64,000 nucleotides of DNA from NCBI GenBank assembly GCA_036365145.1, contig JAEOAD010000029.1:20755001-20819000 (forward strand). Direction: 5' to 3'. The notes under the pieces were generated by a model. That model did not search any database. It saw only the letters and a list, made by a program, of their open reading frames with translations, and was not told the DNA's origin. Each line of letters starts with the position of its first letter. The first letter of the stretch is position 1. Source of the stretch: Orientallactaga sibirica (Eukaryota > Chordata > Mammalia > Rodentia > Dipodidae). Both the position numbers and the translations under genes were made by a program. Of the stretch, positions 11,361 through 22,377 are shown in pieces.

Positions 11361-11939
11361 TTAAGAAACCAAACAATTCAAAATGTGTGGGCTATGGTAA
11401 CATCATGTTTTACAGAGGCCAAAGATACAGTCTTCAATGAGAGGTTTTGATCATGTCCTAAACTCAGTAAGACACTTGTCATCTTCTAATTTCTGTGTAT
11501 GAATTTAGAAGTTCATCCTGATACTTTAGAGTCCACCAAATCAAAGATAATTTATGACTACATTTATTGTGGTTATATGTGAAGAAGGAAGAGATTATGG
11601 TTATTTTTAGCACCGTTCTCTCAATTAATACATGGCAACTCAGCTTGAGACAGCTTAAAAACTTACCTAATTCAAATATATCACTAGAGATGAACCTACT
11701 CAGAATTCCAAGGTTCTGACATGCAGGGACACTTTCTATTTTGTGACTGTTAACAGTAAAATATGACTTAACTTCAACACAAAAGTATAACAGGTTTTTG
11801 ATGTATGTGTGTGTGTGTGCGTATGTATGATATGTGGTACATATGTGCATGCTGTATAGACATGATATATGAATGTATCCTGTGCACACATTAGGATACC
11901 AAAGGAGGATGTGAGGTATCTTTCTTTATCACTCATCTG

Positions 11940-12085
11940 CCTCATTTCCTGTCTCCATCTCCCTCAGGACTGGGGTTAGAGGCATGTAGGACCATCTCAG
12001 ATTTTTACACGAGTCCTGGGTACCAACCTCAAGTACTCTTGCTTGAACCGCAAGGACTCTTACACACAAGACACCTCCCCAGTTC
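11940..12085 (-). mobile_element. B4-type SINE fragment
   Basis: A minus-strand composite: GACTGGGGTTAGAGGCATGTAGGACC resembles the B1-derived part. It is followed by GAGTCCTGGGTACCAACCTCAAG...CTTGAACCGCAAGGACTCTTACAC, resembling the ID-derived part. Diverged. Confidence 0.55.
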
Positions 12086-12220
12086 CACAAATATAATTCT
12101 TTAGAGATCAGTATTTGTAGTTATACTCATCTCATTCTCTTACTTGCTAAGTGGCCTTGGGAAACTGATTTATCTAAATTTAACTTTCTGACTTATAACA
12201 TGAGAAAAAAGTTATCCAAT

Positions 12221-12575
12221 TGTTGTGGTATGAATGTGAAATATCCCCCATAGGCTCATGTGTTTGAACATTTGGTCCCCAGCTGGTGATCGTGATTGGC
12301 AAGGCTGTGTAACCATTAGGAGAAGTAACTGTGCTGGAGTATGCGGGTCACTGAGGGCAGACCTTGAAGCTTTGCAGCTGGACCCACTTCTGGTTTTCCC
12401 CCTGCCGCTTGCCTCTAGCTCAATGTGACCTGCTGAGTCTCCCACTCTGGTGACTATGTCTTCAACACTGTAATGGAATGGAGCCCCTCGAACTGTAGGC
12501 CAAAATAAACCTTTTCCTTCTTCTATTGGCTTCTGGTCACAGGTATCTGGTCACAGAAAAGAGTAGAGTAACTGA
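12221..12575 (+). mobile_element. MTD-like ERVL-MaLR LTR
   Basis: It begins TGTTGTGGTATGAATGTGAAATATCCCCC and carries CATAGGCTCATGTGTTTGAACA. It closes with GGCCAAAATAAACCTTTTCC followed by a TGGTCACAG...GTAACTGATAGG tail. The AATAAA is the LTR polyadenylation signal. Confidence 0.8.
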
Positions 12576-14550
12576 TAGGCTCACTGATGATTCTATTGTA
12601 AATAATTATTAAAATCTACAGAGGTTGACTTGATGACCAACAGCACCAAAAAGTATTAGCTAACATGGTTTTATAAGAAAATAAATAGCATCAATTGAAG
12701 AATTCAGAAATGGAATTTTTTCTGTGCCCTAAAGTTAAATTACTTAAGATGTTATAACAGTATTTAACAATGAGAAAACAAGATTGGATTATTAATTAAG
12801 TACAAATGGGCTAGAAGCAACAACAATTTATCTTCAGCTGACATTTCAGTTGGAATTCAGTGGGAACAGTAGCTACAGTTGGGAGATCAGTGACTACATA
12901 TATCTAGGGTCAAATGCATTAGTGACCCTGAGGTAAACCAAAGTAGGATATGGTGATACTGGGAAGGACACAGAAGACATCACTGCCGTTATCATTTTGC
13001 CAAGCTGTCTCACTGTGAAAATCTAGGTTCAAATTGTGCCTCCAGGGGCATGACCATCGACAAAAGAATTATTGAATCTTGTGGTTTTGTTTTCAAGCTG
13101 GGTAAATATACTCACAGATAAATGGGTAATTTTGACCACTGTAAAGCAACTCTGCTAAAACAATACACAGTTGAGGCAAAGAAATGAGCTGGTTATCTTT
13201 CTGTCCTAGCTCGAATTTCAGAGTAAACAGTTTCCATTACTGGCAGGTGTCTGATGCCTGATAAAGTACTGGGCCCATGCGTATGAGTGACAGAGGAGAA
13301 ATGAGTAACTGTTTGCTCTGAACATGATGTAGATTAACCATTTACAAATCTTACAAAAATCATGATTTACATAACTATATCAACATATGAGGGTCCAGGA
13401 GGAAAATGGAAGCTAGTACTAGATATGTTGAAAGAAAACAACACATTTGGAACTGTGTGTAGATACTGCATTCTCCTTTGACATTTAGATTGTTTGAGGC
13501 CAAAATAAACTGGGTTTTAAAGTGCTTAAGAGGAATTCCTGCTAGTAGTGTCTCCCCATATGCCCATCTATTCCATTCTATCTTTGAACATGACAAACTC
13601 ACTTTCTGATACAGACAGACTTTCCAGTGTTCTTTGCACCACCTTCCTCTTTAGACCTAAGCTACACCAATCTCCCTTAGTAACATTCAGGAAGAAAATT
13701 ATCAAACATGGCTTGTGGCAAGCATAATCTAGTGTGGTCCTCATTATCTCTGCTTCTGACATCTATGTCTATGTGTCATGTCCTCAACTGTGGTGTGGGC
13801 AGGATCTCTGACAAGAGAACATGGTATTATAGAGGTACAGAGTTTTGTGATGCCTATTGCCTCATTATCATTCTCTGTTTTGTATACACACAGATTTTTA
13901 CTCCAAGGAATATGTAACTGATTTTCTATTAGCTTTACTTCCAAACATGTATCTTGATTTAAACTCAGCCCATCCACTTTATGTGATGGTGTTAATTTTC
14001 AGAACATTTCTAGCAATTATAGAGGATATAAAATGTCATTTGTATGTGTCATCCTTGATTCTGAAATTTCTTTTTCAGAACTGCGTTTTCTATGTTTCAC
14101 CTGTGATTTCTGAGAATTTTCTGAACTCAGAATCAGCCATCCATTCCCCACAGCAGGCCTCTTCCATTGTTCCTTGGGAGTTTATGAAGATGGACTTCAA
14201 CTGGATTGACAAGAAGTGCTTCCAAACTAGAGTCTTTCAAAAATGATGGATGTCATTTGTCCTGTGAAGTTCCTGGGTCTACTCTTGCTGCCATGTTTGG
14301 TGCTCAGAGAGCATTTTTCAGTACATCTCTCAGTTTGGAACATTTAGGACAAATTAGCCATCATCTTTACTGTTGGTTTTTCCCTGCCTTTTTCTGAAGC
14401 TAATTCTTTGATTCACTATATGATGGTTCACTGATATTTTTCAATTCAAAATCAGGGGTAACGATGGATTTTTAAAAGTTAATTTTCCTTTCTTTTCTTG
14501 ATCTATATATGGATGGTCTTGTTAAGCTGCAGTTTGTCTACATTGACATA
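12576..14550. other. Single-copy sequence, one possible MIR
   Basis: A MIR-like string (CTAGGTTCAAATTGTGCCTCC...TGACCATCGACAAAAG) is visible at about 13010-13130. The remainder shows no recognised repeat or exon. Reading frames of up to 129 codons near 13857-14246 are AT-driven and lack any family resemblance. Confidence 0.4.
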
Positions 14551-14557
14551 AATATAC

Positions 14558-14768
14558 AGGACTTGAGAGATTGCTAAGCAGGTAAAGGTATTTTCTTGCA
14601 AAGCCTGCCAGACTGAGTTTAGATCAGAAGTTCCCACATAAAGGCAGGAGAACAAAATGGCACATACATCTCGAGTTTGTTTGTAGAAGAAAGAGGACTT
14701 GCCATGTCCATTTCTTTCTTCTCTCTCTCTCTTTCTCTCACCGAAAAATAAATAAATAAAAATATTTT
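14558..14768 (+). mobile_element. tRNA-derived SINE (DIP/B2-like), diverged
   Basis: A decayed head (ACTTGAGAGATTGCTAAGCAG), a TTCTTGCAAAGCCTGCCAG word and a CT-rich end followed by AAATAAATAAATAAAAAT preserve the family order. Confidence 0.75.
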
Positions 14769-14989
14769 TGAAAGAAATCAATATACAAACCACTCAATTT
14801 TTTCATATTCAGAACAGGGTCTATGATACACTTGTCAATTACTGAAGTTTAGACTTTGTATTATTTAATAAGTCTGTGGTTATGCTAGATAAGACTGTGT
14901 CCTACATTTTCTAGACTAGTGACCATGATGAAGTTCCACTGAGAAAGGACTGAAAAGCAACCTGCAGAGGGCACCAGCAAAAAACTGAG

Positions 14990-15215
14990 GATTGGGTCTG
15001 GCATTACTCAGAGGCTCAAACCCTGCTTATGACTCTTAGCTTTGAAGTGGATCCTTCTAAGATCTGACCCTGGTGACACCTTGATTACAGCCTTATAAAA
15101 GATGGATTGTCTGTTTCTCATCACCCATGAAGACTGCAGATAATAAATACATGCATTTTCAAGCCTCAAAGTGCATGATATTATTGTTATGCAATAACAG
15201 ATAAATGATATATGT
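14990..15215 (+). mobile_element. MLT1-like MaLR LTR fragment
   Basis: The words GACCCTGGTGACACCTTGATTACAG, AATAAATACATGCATTTTCAAGCC and ATATTATTGTTATGCAATAACAG keep the order and spacing of the 3' half of an MLT1-type LTR. The AATAAA at about 15141 is its polyadenylation signal. It belongs to an older MaLR layer than the MTD-like copies. Confidence 0.6.
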
Positions 15216-15311
15216 AATAATAACAATAATTATAATAATATTGTAAACTCAATACTTTCATGTGAATTGTTGATCCACCTTAAAGGGAAACACATAGATA
15301 TGAAAGAAAAT

Positions 15312-15522
15312 AGGGCTGGAGAGATGGCTTAGCAGTTATGACACATGCCTGAGAAACCTACGGATCCAGGTTCGATTCTCTAGGTCACATGTAAGGCAGG
15401 TTCCCATGGTGGCACATGCATCTGGAGTTCATTTCCAGTGGCTAGAGGACCTGGTGTGCCCATTCACACACTCTCTCCCTCCCTCTCTCTGTCTCTAATA
15501 AATAAATAAAAATGAAACCTTA
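15312..15522 (+). mobile_element. tRNA-derived SINE (DIP/B2-like), full length
   Basis: GGGCTGGAGAGATGGCTTAG head, GGTTCGATTCTC B-box-like sequence, CATCTGGAGTTCATTTCCAG body word, CT-rich end and AATAAATAAATAAAAAT tail. Confidence 0.88.
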
Positions 15523-16257
15523 AAAAAAAGAAAATAAATAATACTAAAAAAAGATTACAAGAAATGTAATGATAAATAACCTTTAAATTTAAATTTTGCC
15601 CTGTGAATTCAGTTAATATCCCAAATATATCGAGTTTTGTTGAACTTTTGCCTTGGGGCATGGAGGGAAGAAGATGTGTAGGGATTTGCCACAGTAGATA
15701 ATAAGACAGGATATCCTTGAAATCTCTAGTTACACTTGCCACTTGAAGAAGAATGCAAAATAAACAGCAACAAATATGAGAGATACAGTGAAGAAAACTG
15801 CTTTTCTTAATCTTAGCTATTAGTAGAGGAAGACCAAACAGTATTTACTGAGATTTAAAAAAAAAAAAAAAAGCATAACAATCTTATGTGATATTTCTGT
15901 CCAAATCCATCATACTTACGTAATGTGGATATCTTGAGTGGACAAATTGACTTAAAGTAATAAACTAGGTAATGTCTCAGGATAGTCAAAGCAACAGTTA
16001 ATATATTACAAGAAGCTAACTTTGAATCTAAATATTACAGCTGAGCAATACTGTAGATGAAATTCCAAAGTAACAGAGCCCACCAAAGCAGTCCAGATTA
16101 GAAACTGCCTAGAAATGCATAACAGAGAAAAACCAAAAGTAACTTAACATATAGAAGCTACCAATTTTGGGATATTAAATAATGATGTTCACTGTAGAAA
16201 TGAAATATCAATGGTTTGAGATAGAAGAAAGTAATGAGAAATTATGAGAAAGTGGGA
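15523..16257. other. AT-rich single-copy sequence
   Basis: Nothing was recognised apart from an A-run near 15857-15872. Confidence 0.4.
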
Positions 16258-16390
16258 ACTGGATGTGGTGGTGCACACCTTTAATCCCAGCATTTAGGAG
16301 GCTGAAGTAGGAGGATTGTCATGAATTTTTCAGCCAAGGGTTACAGAATTAGTGAGACCTTACCTCCAACACACACACACACACACAAGT
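16258..16390 (+). mobile_element. B1 SINE with (CA)n tail
   Basis: AACTGGATGTGGTGGTGCAC head and CTTTAATCCCAGCATTTAGG box, shortened in the right half. It ends in nine CA dinucleotides instead of poly-A. Confidence 0.85.
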
Positions 16391-16775
16391 TGGTTTATAG
16401 AAGAACAAAACAATTTTTTTCAAAATAAACACGTTAAGCACATTACAGAGTTTAGTAAGTAAATTGATCTAAAGAAATATATAGGCCAAGTTACCCTGAA
16501 ACGCATGATCTTCATAATTTTGCCTCCCCAGTACTGGGAATCTAACTATGTTCAACCATGCCCAAGTTAATGAAATATAAAATAAACTTGTAACTAAAAG
16601 GGTTAGTATGCGTAAAATTTGACACTTTGGAAGAAATCATAAGCTTAATAAAAATCTTTATTGAAATTTCTCAAAAGAAAATGTGAACTATAGATGTTGC
16701 TGATGCCAAAAAATAATTAAGGATATTATAAAGAAGTTTATGTTAAGTACTGTGAAGAATTAAAGAAAGCAGACA
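16391..16775. other. AT-rich sequence with no recognised feature
   Basis: A possible B1 right-end scrap (GATCTTCATAATTTTGCCTCCCCAGTACTGGGAATC) lies near 16508-16543. Otherwise nothing was recognised. Confidence 0.35.
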
Positions 16776-17136
16776 TATTAGTCACTTTTCTCATTGCTAT
16801 GATAAGATATTTGCAAGTAGCAACTTAAGAAGGAAGGGTTTACTCTGACTCACAGTTTGAGAGTAGAGTCCACATAGCAGGGAAGGTGTGGTGAGAGTGT
16901 GAGACAGCTGACTCCATTGTGTCCATTGCAGGAAGCAGAGAGAAAGGAATGCTTGCACTCAGCCCATTCTTGATTGTCCCTTTTTCTTAGTCTGGGATCA
17001 CAGCTCATGGGATTGTGCCATGCACATTCAGGGTGGATCTTCACTTCTCAGATAAACCTGTCTAAAAATGCTCTCACAGACACACCAAGGGATATCTGCT
17101 AGATGATTATAAATCCACATGATGTAACTATCACAA
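16776..17136 (-). mobile_element. MTD-like ERVL-MaLR LTR
   Basis: It opens TATTAGTCACTTTTCTCATTGC and carries GAAGGGTTTACTCTGACTCACAG and GGGATTGTGCCATGCACATTCAGG. It closes GATGTAACTATCACAA. This is the best-preserved minus-strand copy of this layout. Confidence 0.85.
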
Positions 17137-17199
17137 CTCTAGTCTTTGTCAATTTGTCATCCAAATACTTCATAATTTTTTGGGGGTGGGCAGTTAACA

Positions 17200-17377
17200 A
17201 ATCTTTTATTTTATTTTTATCTCTTTTTTGTTTCGTTATTCAAAGTAGGATCTCACTGTAGCCCAGGCTGGCCTAGAATTTACTCTGTAGTCTCTGGGTG
17301 GCCTTCAACGCACGGCAATCCTCCTAACTCTGCCTCCCAAGTGCTGGGATTAAAGGCGTGAGCCACCATAGCCAGCT
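17200..17377 (-). mobile_element. B1 SINE
   Basis: TCTCACTGTAGCCCAGGCTGG and GTGCTGGGATTAAAGGCGTGAGCCACC identify a minus-strand B1 with a T/A-rich remnant of its tail at the left. Confidence 0.92.
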
Positions 17378-17829
17378 ATTTTTATCTTTTTTATTAGGTA
17401 GAAACTTTGTATGGACACATCATATGCAGGGACAATCATTTTCCTCCTCCCTGCCACAACTCCATGGTAAATACTTCACTTTTAACTATAACATTCTACC
17501 CCCGGTCACCAAAGGTTTATGTGCTTCTCAAAATGCAAAAATCACATTCAGTTCAACTTAAAAAAGCAACAACAAACAAGCATAGTCTGTAACAATCCCG
17601 ACATTGATCAAAAGTCCAAAATGTAATCTTTCTTCTGACACTCAAAAAAACCTCTCAAATGTAAGCTCCTGTTACATCAAAAACAAAGTTAATTGTTTCT
17701 GATATAAAATGACACGGGTCCAACTTGCTGATTAGCCAGGCCCGATGATTGTACTGTCTCCACTCCCAACAGGATTAGGACTTCAGGCATGTGTGGCCAT
17801 GTCACTGGGCTTAGAGACTCTATTTCCAG
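17378..17829. other. Single-copy sequence
   Basis: There is a short CAAGTCCAAGGC-like relic of MaLR internal sequence at most. No confident feature. Confidence 0.3.
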
Positions 17830-17830
17830 G

Positions 17831-17885
<55 letters not shown>

Positions 17886-17912
17886 GATAAGATGATAAGA
17901 TAAGATAAGACA
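17830..17912. repeat. (GATA)n microsatellite
   Basis: About fourteen perfect GATA units, then a degenerate GATAAGAT extension. Confidence 0.97.
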
Positions 17913-18870
17913 GAAGACATCCAAACACACTCACATGGAGTGCACACATCTGTACACATATGTGCATGCATCATTGTACACACAACACCATACATACTAC
18001 AGTCACATAAAAATGGGAATTTAAATAATGATGAGTAAAAAGTACATCCTAGCTTACATATATGGTGAAAAGCTTTAAAACAAGCAAAATTAAAGCAAAA
18101 CCAAATATCAAGCCAAACCTATGTGCTATAATCTGGATAGTGGAAAAATAAAAAAGAAAGTTGAAGTCCCTGGTGTGAGGTCTGAGATGTGAGTGAGATG
18201 GAATACATGCACAGGAGGCCTTAAAGTACAAATCATGTTTAGCCTCTTAATCTGGTGCTCATAACAATGGTCATTGTACAATTATCATTGAACTGATGAA
18301 AACATAATTGAATATATTTCATAATCTTAAGCAGTTGTACACTTGTAACCACTACCATTGCAACAGATTATGTATACTCTTTCCCCTGTTGATCTGTTTT
18401 CTGTTTGTTTTCAAGTGATCAGCTCTTTGCACTTGTGAATAGAAAAAATCCTTTTCATTCCTAGAAACTGCGCAGAGATTCCTATCACTGGGCTGGGCTG
18501 CCATCTTCAGGTAATGCTAATATGCCAATGAGGCCGAGTCCTCATGCAGCAACATGTGCTCTAAAGTCTACGTTATGCCAAAGCTATGATGTGTCCCAAA
18601 TCAAGTGCAGAAGATGGCCTTCTTTTCTACTTGGTAATATTCTTCTTTTGAATATCCAATAAATTTGCTTTATACATTGTGTAAATAAGTTATTAAATAT
18701 GTTTTTATATGAATTATAAATGATTTGTTTTATTATATTTTCATGCACATATCTATGTATTTTGTTAATGTTCAACTTTCCAATAATCCTCTCTTGTTTC
18801 ATTCCCACTGATCCCCTTCCTCTTCAGTGGGTTTTGACTAAAATGTCTCATACATTCTGTGATAGCATTT
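17913..18870. other. Single-copy sequence
   Basis: No recognised feature. Confidence 0.4.
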
Positions 18871-18978
18871 CCCCTCCCTATAACTAGTACAAAACTCCAT
18901 GAGGAGCACTGGGGGGGATACTACTAGCCCCCTCCCTAGAGCTAGTACCAGTCTTTAGGGAGCACTAAGAGAGATAGC
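18871..18978 (+). repeat. Imperfect two-unit tandem duplication, 58-bp period
   Basis: CCCCTCCCTATAACTAGTAC (18871) recurs as CCCCTCCCTAGAGCTAGTAC (18929). Both units continue to a GGAGCACT...GATA block. The two copies differ at several positions, so the duplication is not recent. Confidence 0.75.
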
Positions 18979-19900
18979 ACAATATGAAGAATATTAGAGA
19001 ATTTTAAGACCACCAATGCATGTCTGAACCTGTAGCTAGAACCTGTATATACCATGTTTATTACTAGAAAAACCTTCCTGTGACAAAGTTAAATTTATAA
19101 TTTAAAGGTGCTTTGAAAGTAACAATAATAATAATAGAATAAAAATTAACAATATATTAGTAATGAATGCTATGTGATTTTCTCTCTCTTGCTTGTATTA
19201 CTATAGCCATACTTCTTCCTGGACATGGAAATTTGAAATAGTAGAAAGCACAACCATAGAAAAAATGGAAACTATCATATTCTGGTCTTTCTTGACATGT
19301 ATTTAAAACATTAGTCCTTTACTGTGTGAACTTTGTCTTATTTCTTCTACCTCAAGACACATTTTTTTCTTCCTATAAATTGCTGTCTTTTCTGATAAAT
19401 TTGTCCTCCTACATCAAAAAGTCCCACTGCTCTCTATTTAAATATTGTAAGTAAAACTTATTTTCTTATAACCTTGGAAAATATGCAAAATACCTTGAAC
19501 AAGTACTGTTGATAATAGTACCTCAATAATGCTCTATGTCTCTAAGTGTAAGAAAGGGATGAAAATTGTTATGACATATCCATATAATAGAAATTTCCAT
19601 AACTGCATGACTTCACCTTATAAAAGAGAAAATCCCTTTTGTGAGATTTTGTGAGTGTGTACAAGTGTGTATGTGCATGTGTGTGTGTGTATACACACTT
19701 ATGTGTATATGCATAGTTTTGACAGGATGTACACTGAGATATTAAAAGCAGTTATTTCTGGGTAGTATGATTATAGGTAAGAATTTATTTCTATTAACTA
19801 ATACGATATAATTAACATTTAAAAATTTTATTTCCCTTTACTAACAATATTTCTGAAAGATTTAAAAGTTGTGTCTCTATAGTTAACCAACCATTCTGTG
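18979..19900. other. AT-rich sequence with a short (TG)n
   Basis: A GTGTATGTGCATGTGTGTG tract sits at about 19657-19690. Otherwise nothing was recognised. Confidence 0.4.
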
Positions 19901-20640
19901 ATTGAACATAAGGCCCAGTGAGTGGGATGGAACTCATATCTAATACTGGAAACCAAGTAAGAATCTCATGTCAGGAAAGAGTGGACTGGCACACCAAAAA
20001 TCTCCTAAACAACTTTGCACACCCAATTTAACCCAAACTGTTCTCACACTTGTTTGGAGAATCTATTTTACTTTATAAATGGCGGAAAAAAATGGAGGAG
20101 AGCCTAGATCCACCGATAAGATAAGGAGACAGCTATATGTCCACCTGTGAGATTTTCTATCTCTACAACATTTGTCAGGGCCCAGGAGAAATTGCAGAGG
20201 AAGCTCCATCATTAACACTGCTCTTACTGCTAACCTGACAACAAGTCCAAGAGTAATGGTGACAAATATGAAGATTAACCAAAACCTATGAAACCTGAAA
20301 GCCAGAGGCTACAAAAAAACTCAACAGTAAATCAGACTGCCATCAAGCCTGCCATAAATCAAAGAACGTTACAACAAGGGGGTAGAAAGTTAGTAAGAGC
20401 CACAGAATGGGTAAGGAATATTCTGAGGTATGGCACCCCACTATCACAAAGGGACTGACTGAGGCCTTCATGACCCCACAGAAAATACCATAACTCCACT
20501 GAGGAGAGCCCCTAGGATAATTGGAGTTGTGATGGGGTGATAAACGTGTATAACCCAGTAGAGGTTGTAAAGGAGACAAGAAGTATAATCAGGAGAGGTA
20601 AACTGAAATAAGGTCTGCTATATATACAGTGTTTTTAAAG
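19900..20640 (+). mobile_element. Probable LINE-1 3'-UTR fragment
   Basis: The stretch lacks a reading frame. It runs through CCCACTATCACAAAGGGACTG and AACTCCACTGAGGAGAGCCCC to a purine-rich GTAAAGGAGACAAGAAGTATAATCAGGAG end, the general character of rodent L1 3' UTRs. No ORF2 sequence is present to confirm it, so this is a weak call. Confidence 0.35.
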
Positions 20641-20657
20641 AGAATATCTTACTCAAA

Positions 20658-20752
20658 AATTAGGTATGTGTCTGGAGTTTATTTCCAGCTACAAGAGGTT
20701 CTCATGTACTTCTCCCTCTCTCCTCACAAATACATAAACAAATAATATTGTT
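20658..20752 (+). mobile_element. tRNA-derived SINE (DIP/B2-like), 5'-truncated
   Basis: Only the right part remains: GTGTCTGGAGTTTATTTCCAG, a CTCTCC stretch and an AAATA-rich tail. Confidence 0.6.
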
Positions 20753-21518
20753 TAAAAGTTGAGTTAAAATTCCTATAACCGGAGTAACATATTTGGCTCT
20801 AATAAACAAATAACAATCAATATTTTGTTTATTGAGGACAGTCCCTATGTACCTGAGCATATATTTAATGAATAATGAAAGCTGAGAGAAAAATTGATAA
20901 TACAAACATTCTAAAACTTCCAGTCACACACACAAAAGCTTGAAAGAACATCTAAATTTTACTGTTGTTCAAGATAAATTATTATTTAATTCAAAGACTA
21001 AAGGCAATTCCAGTGAAAGTACTCAGAAAGTCAGAGTCATTATAAGTTTTTATATGTTTATAGTACTAAAGTACTTTTATTGTGCTGACATTCATGATCA
21101 AATATTCCTGTCATTATAAAACATAGAAAAGGAGAAAGGAGGTGAAATCTGGAAGGATAAACTGTAATTAGTGCTATTAAGCTTCAGCTTTACCAAGTCA
21201 AGAAAATTTATACAAGTCATATTGGTTTTCATGTTTTTTTCTTTATTCTCCTCAATTAAATAATAGCTCTAACAAGGTCTTAAAGAAGCCAAAATATTAA
21301 AGAATAAAATTCTGTAATCAAATATATAATAAAAATTATTCAGTTTTATACTCAATTGCAACTTTTTTTTGGGTCCTGTGGATCAGAAAAGCATGTACAG
21401 AATGTGTGCTGAACATAGAACTTTTGCCACTATGAACTCTCTACATAAATGTGCCATGCTAAATAGAGAGAAAAACAAAACACAAGAAACTCAAATTTTA
21501 GAGCTTTGCCCAATGGTT

Positions 21519-21524
21519 CTCATT
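21519..21524. repeat. 6-bp target-site duplication, left copy (CTCATT)
   Basis: CTCATT directly precedes the TG of the left LTR and is repeated exactly at 27708-27713 directly after the CA of the right LTR. A 6-bp duplication is typical of betaretroviral integrases. Confidence 0.85.
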
Positions 21525-22190
21525 TGTGGGTCCCTGGTTCCTCAAGGAGCCATTGTACACCTGCTCCCCAGAGGTGTCCAGGCAACTATGGAGCAGGGTC
21601 TTGAGTGGCCGTGAGTGGGATGGGGAAAAACACCCAGAAGACATATTCAGAGAACAGCTCTGATTTATTCAACAAAGAATTGGGTTTTTATAAGCAGTTG
21701 AGAGAGTGGGAAAACGGTCCCAAGGGGATTGGTGGGTTTAAGGGTTGTTTGCAGATGCCTAGTTGGCATATAGGGATGTTCATTCCAGCACGTAGGGAGA
21801 GGGTCAAGTGATCTATGTAGTGGCAGGAAGAGGTACAGAGTAGGGGGATGGGCTGTGTAAAGGCTGTTGGCTGATACCCTATAAGGTGTTTCCTAGGTAA
21901 CTGGCCAAAGGTCACAGGACTATGAGCTAAGCCTAAGTCTTATCAGGACATCCAGGAACCCTGGGCTAGGGGGATGAAGCAGCCTACTCCTGCCAGTCTT
22001 GGGGCCCAAGATTTGTCTGGGGGTCCAGGCTCACTGTGACCCCTGGGACAAGGGAGGGACCTTACTCCTACCAGTTCCCAGGACTCAAGATTCACCCAGG
22101 GTCCATGCTGCTGTGACCTCTCTGTAGCCTGGGTCCTGTGTGTGATAGCTTTGGCCTGCTTTTAAACCAGGGCCCTGCCTGTGTCCAATA
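21525..22190 (-). repeat. ERV 3' LTR
   Basis: It is collinear with the right LTR at 27056-27707. A hand comparison of the first roughly 385 bases gives about 12% differences plus small indels. On the minus strand a TATAAAAACC box (about 21684-21693) lies about 20 bases upstream of an AATAAA (21664-21669), so promoter and polyadenylation signal are close together. The terminal dinucleotide at the U3 end is decayed (CCAATA in place of CAGACA). Confidence 0.92.
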
Positions 22191-22194
22191 GCTC

Positions 22195-22196
<2 letters not shown>

Positions 22197-22228
<32 letters not shown>

Positions 22229-22365
22229 CGAGGTAGGATCTCACTCTGGTCTAGGCTGACCTGGAATTAACTATGTAGTCTCAGGATGGCCTCGAACTCT
22301 CAGTGATCCTCCTACCTCTGCCTCCCGAGTGCTGGGATTAAAGGCATGCGCCACCACGCCGGGCT
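22197..22365 (-). mobile_element. B1 SINE inserted at the ERV polypurine tract
   Basis: A minus-strand B1 with a T-run at left and a GTGCTGGGATTAAAGGCATGC body. CTCCCCTTT on the left (22192-22200) and CTCCCCCTTT on the right (22364-22373) form its target duplication. This is the complement of the proviral AAAGGGGGAG polypurine tract, so the SINE split the tract from the 3' LTR after integration. Confidence 0.88.
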
Positions 22366-22377
22366 CCCCCTTTGTTT

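Noticed and set aside
13857..14246. A 129-codon frame
   Set aside because: AT-rich sequence, no family resemblance, no splice or promoter context, and overlapping frames on the other strand.
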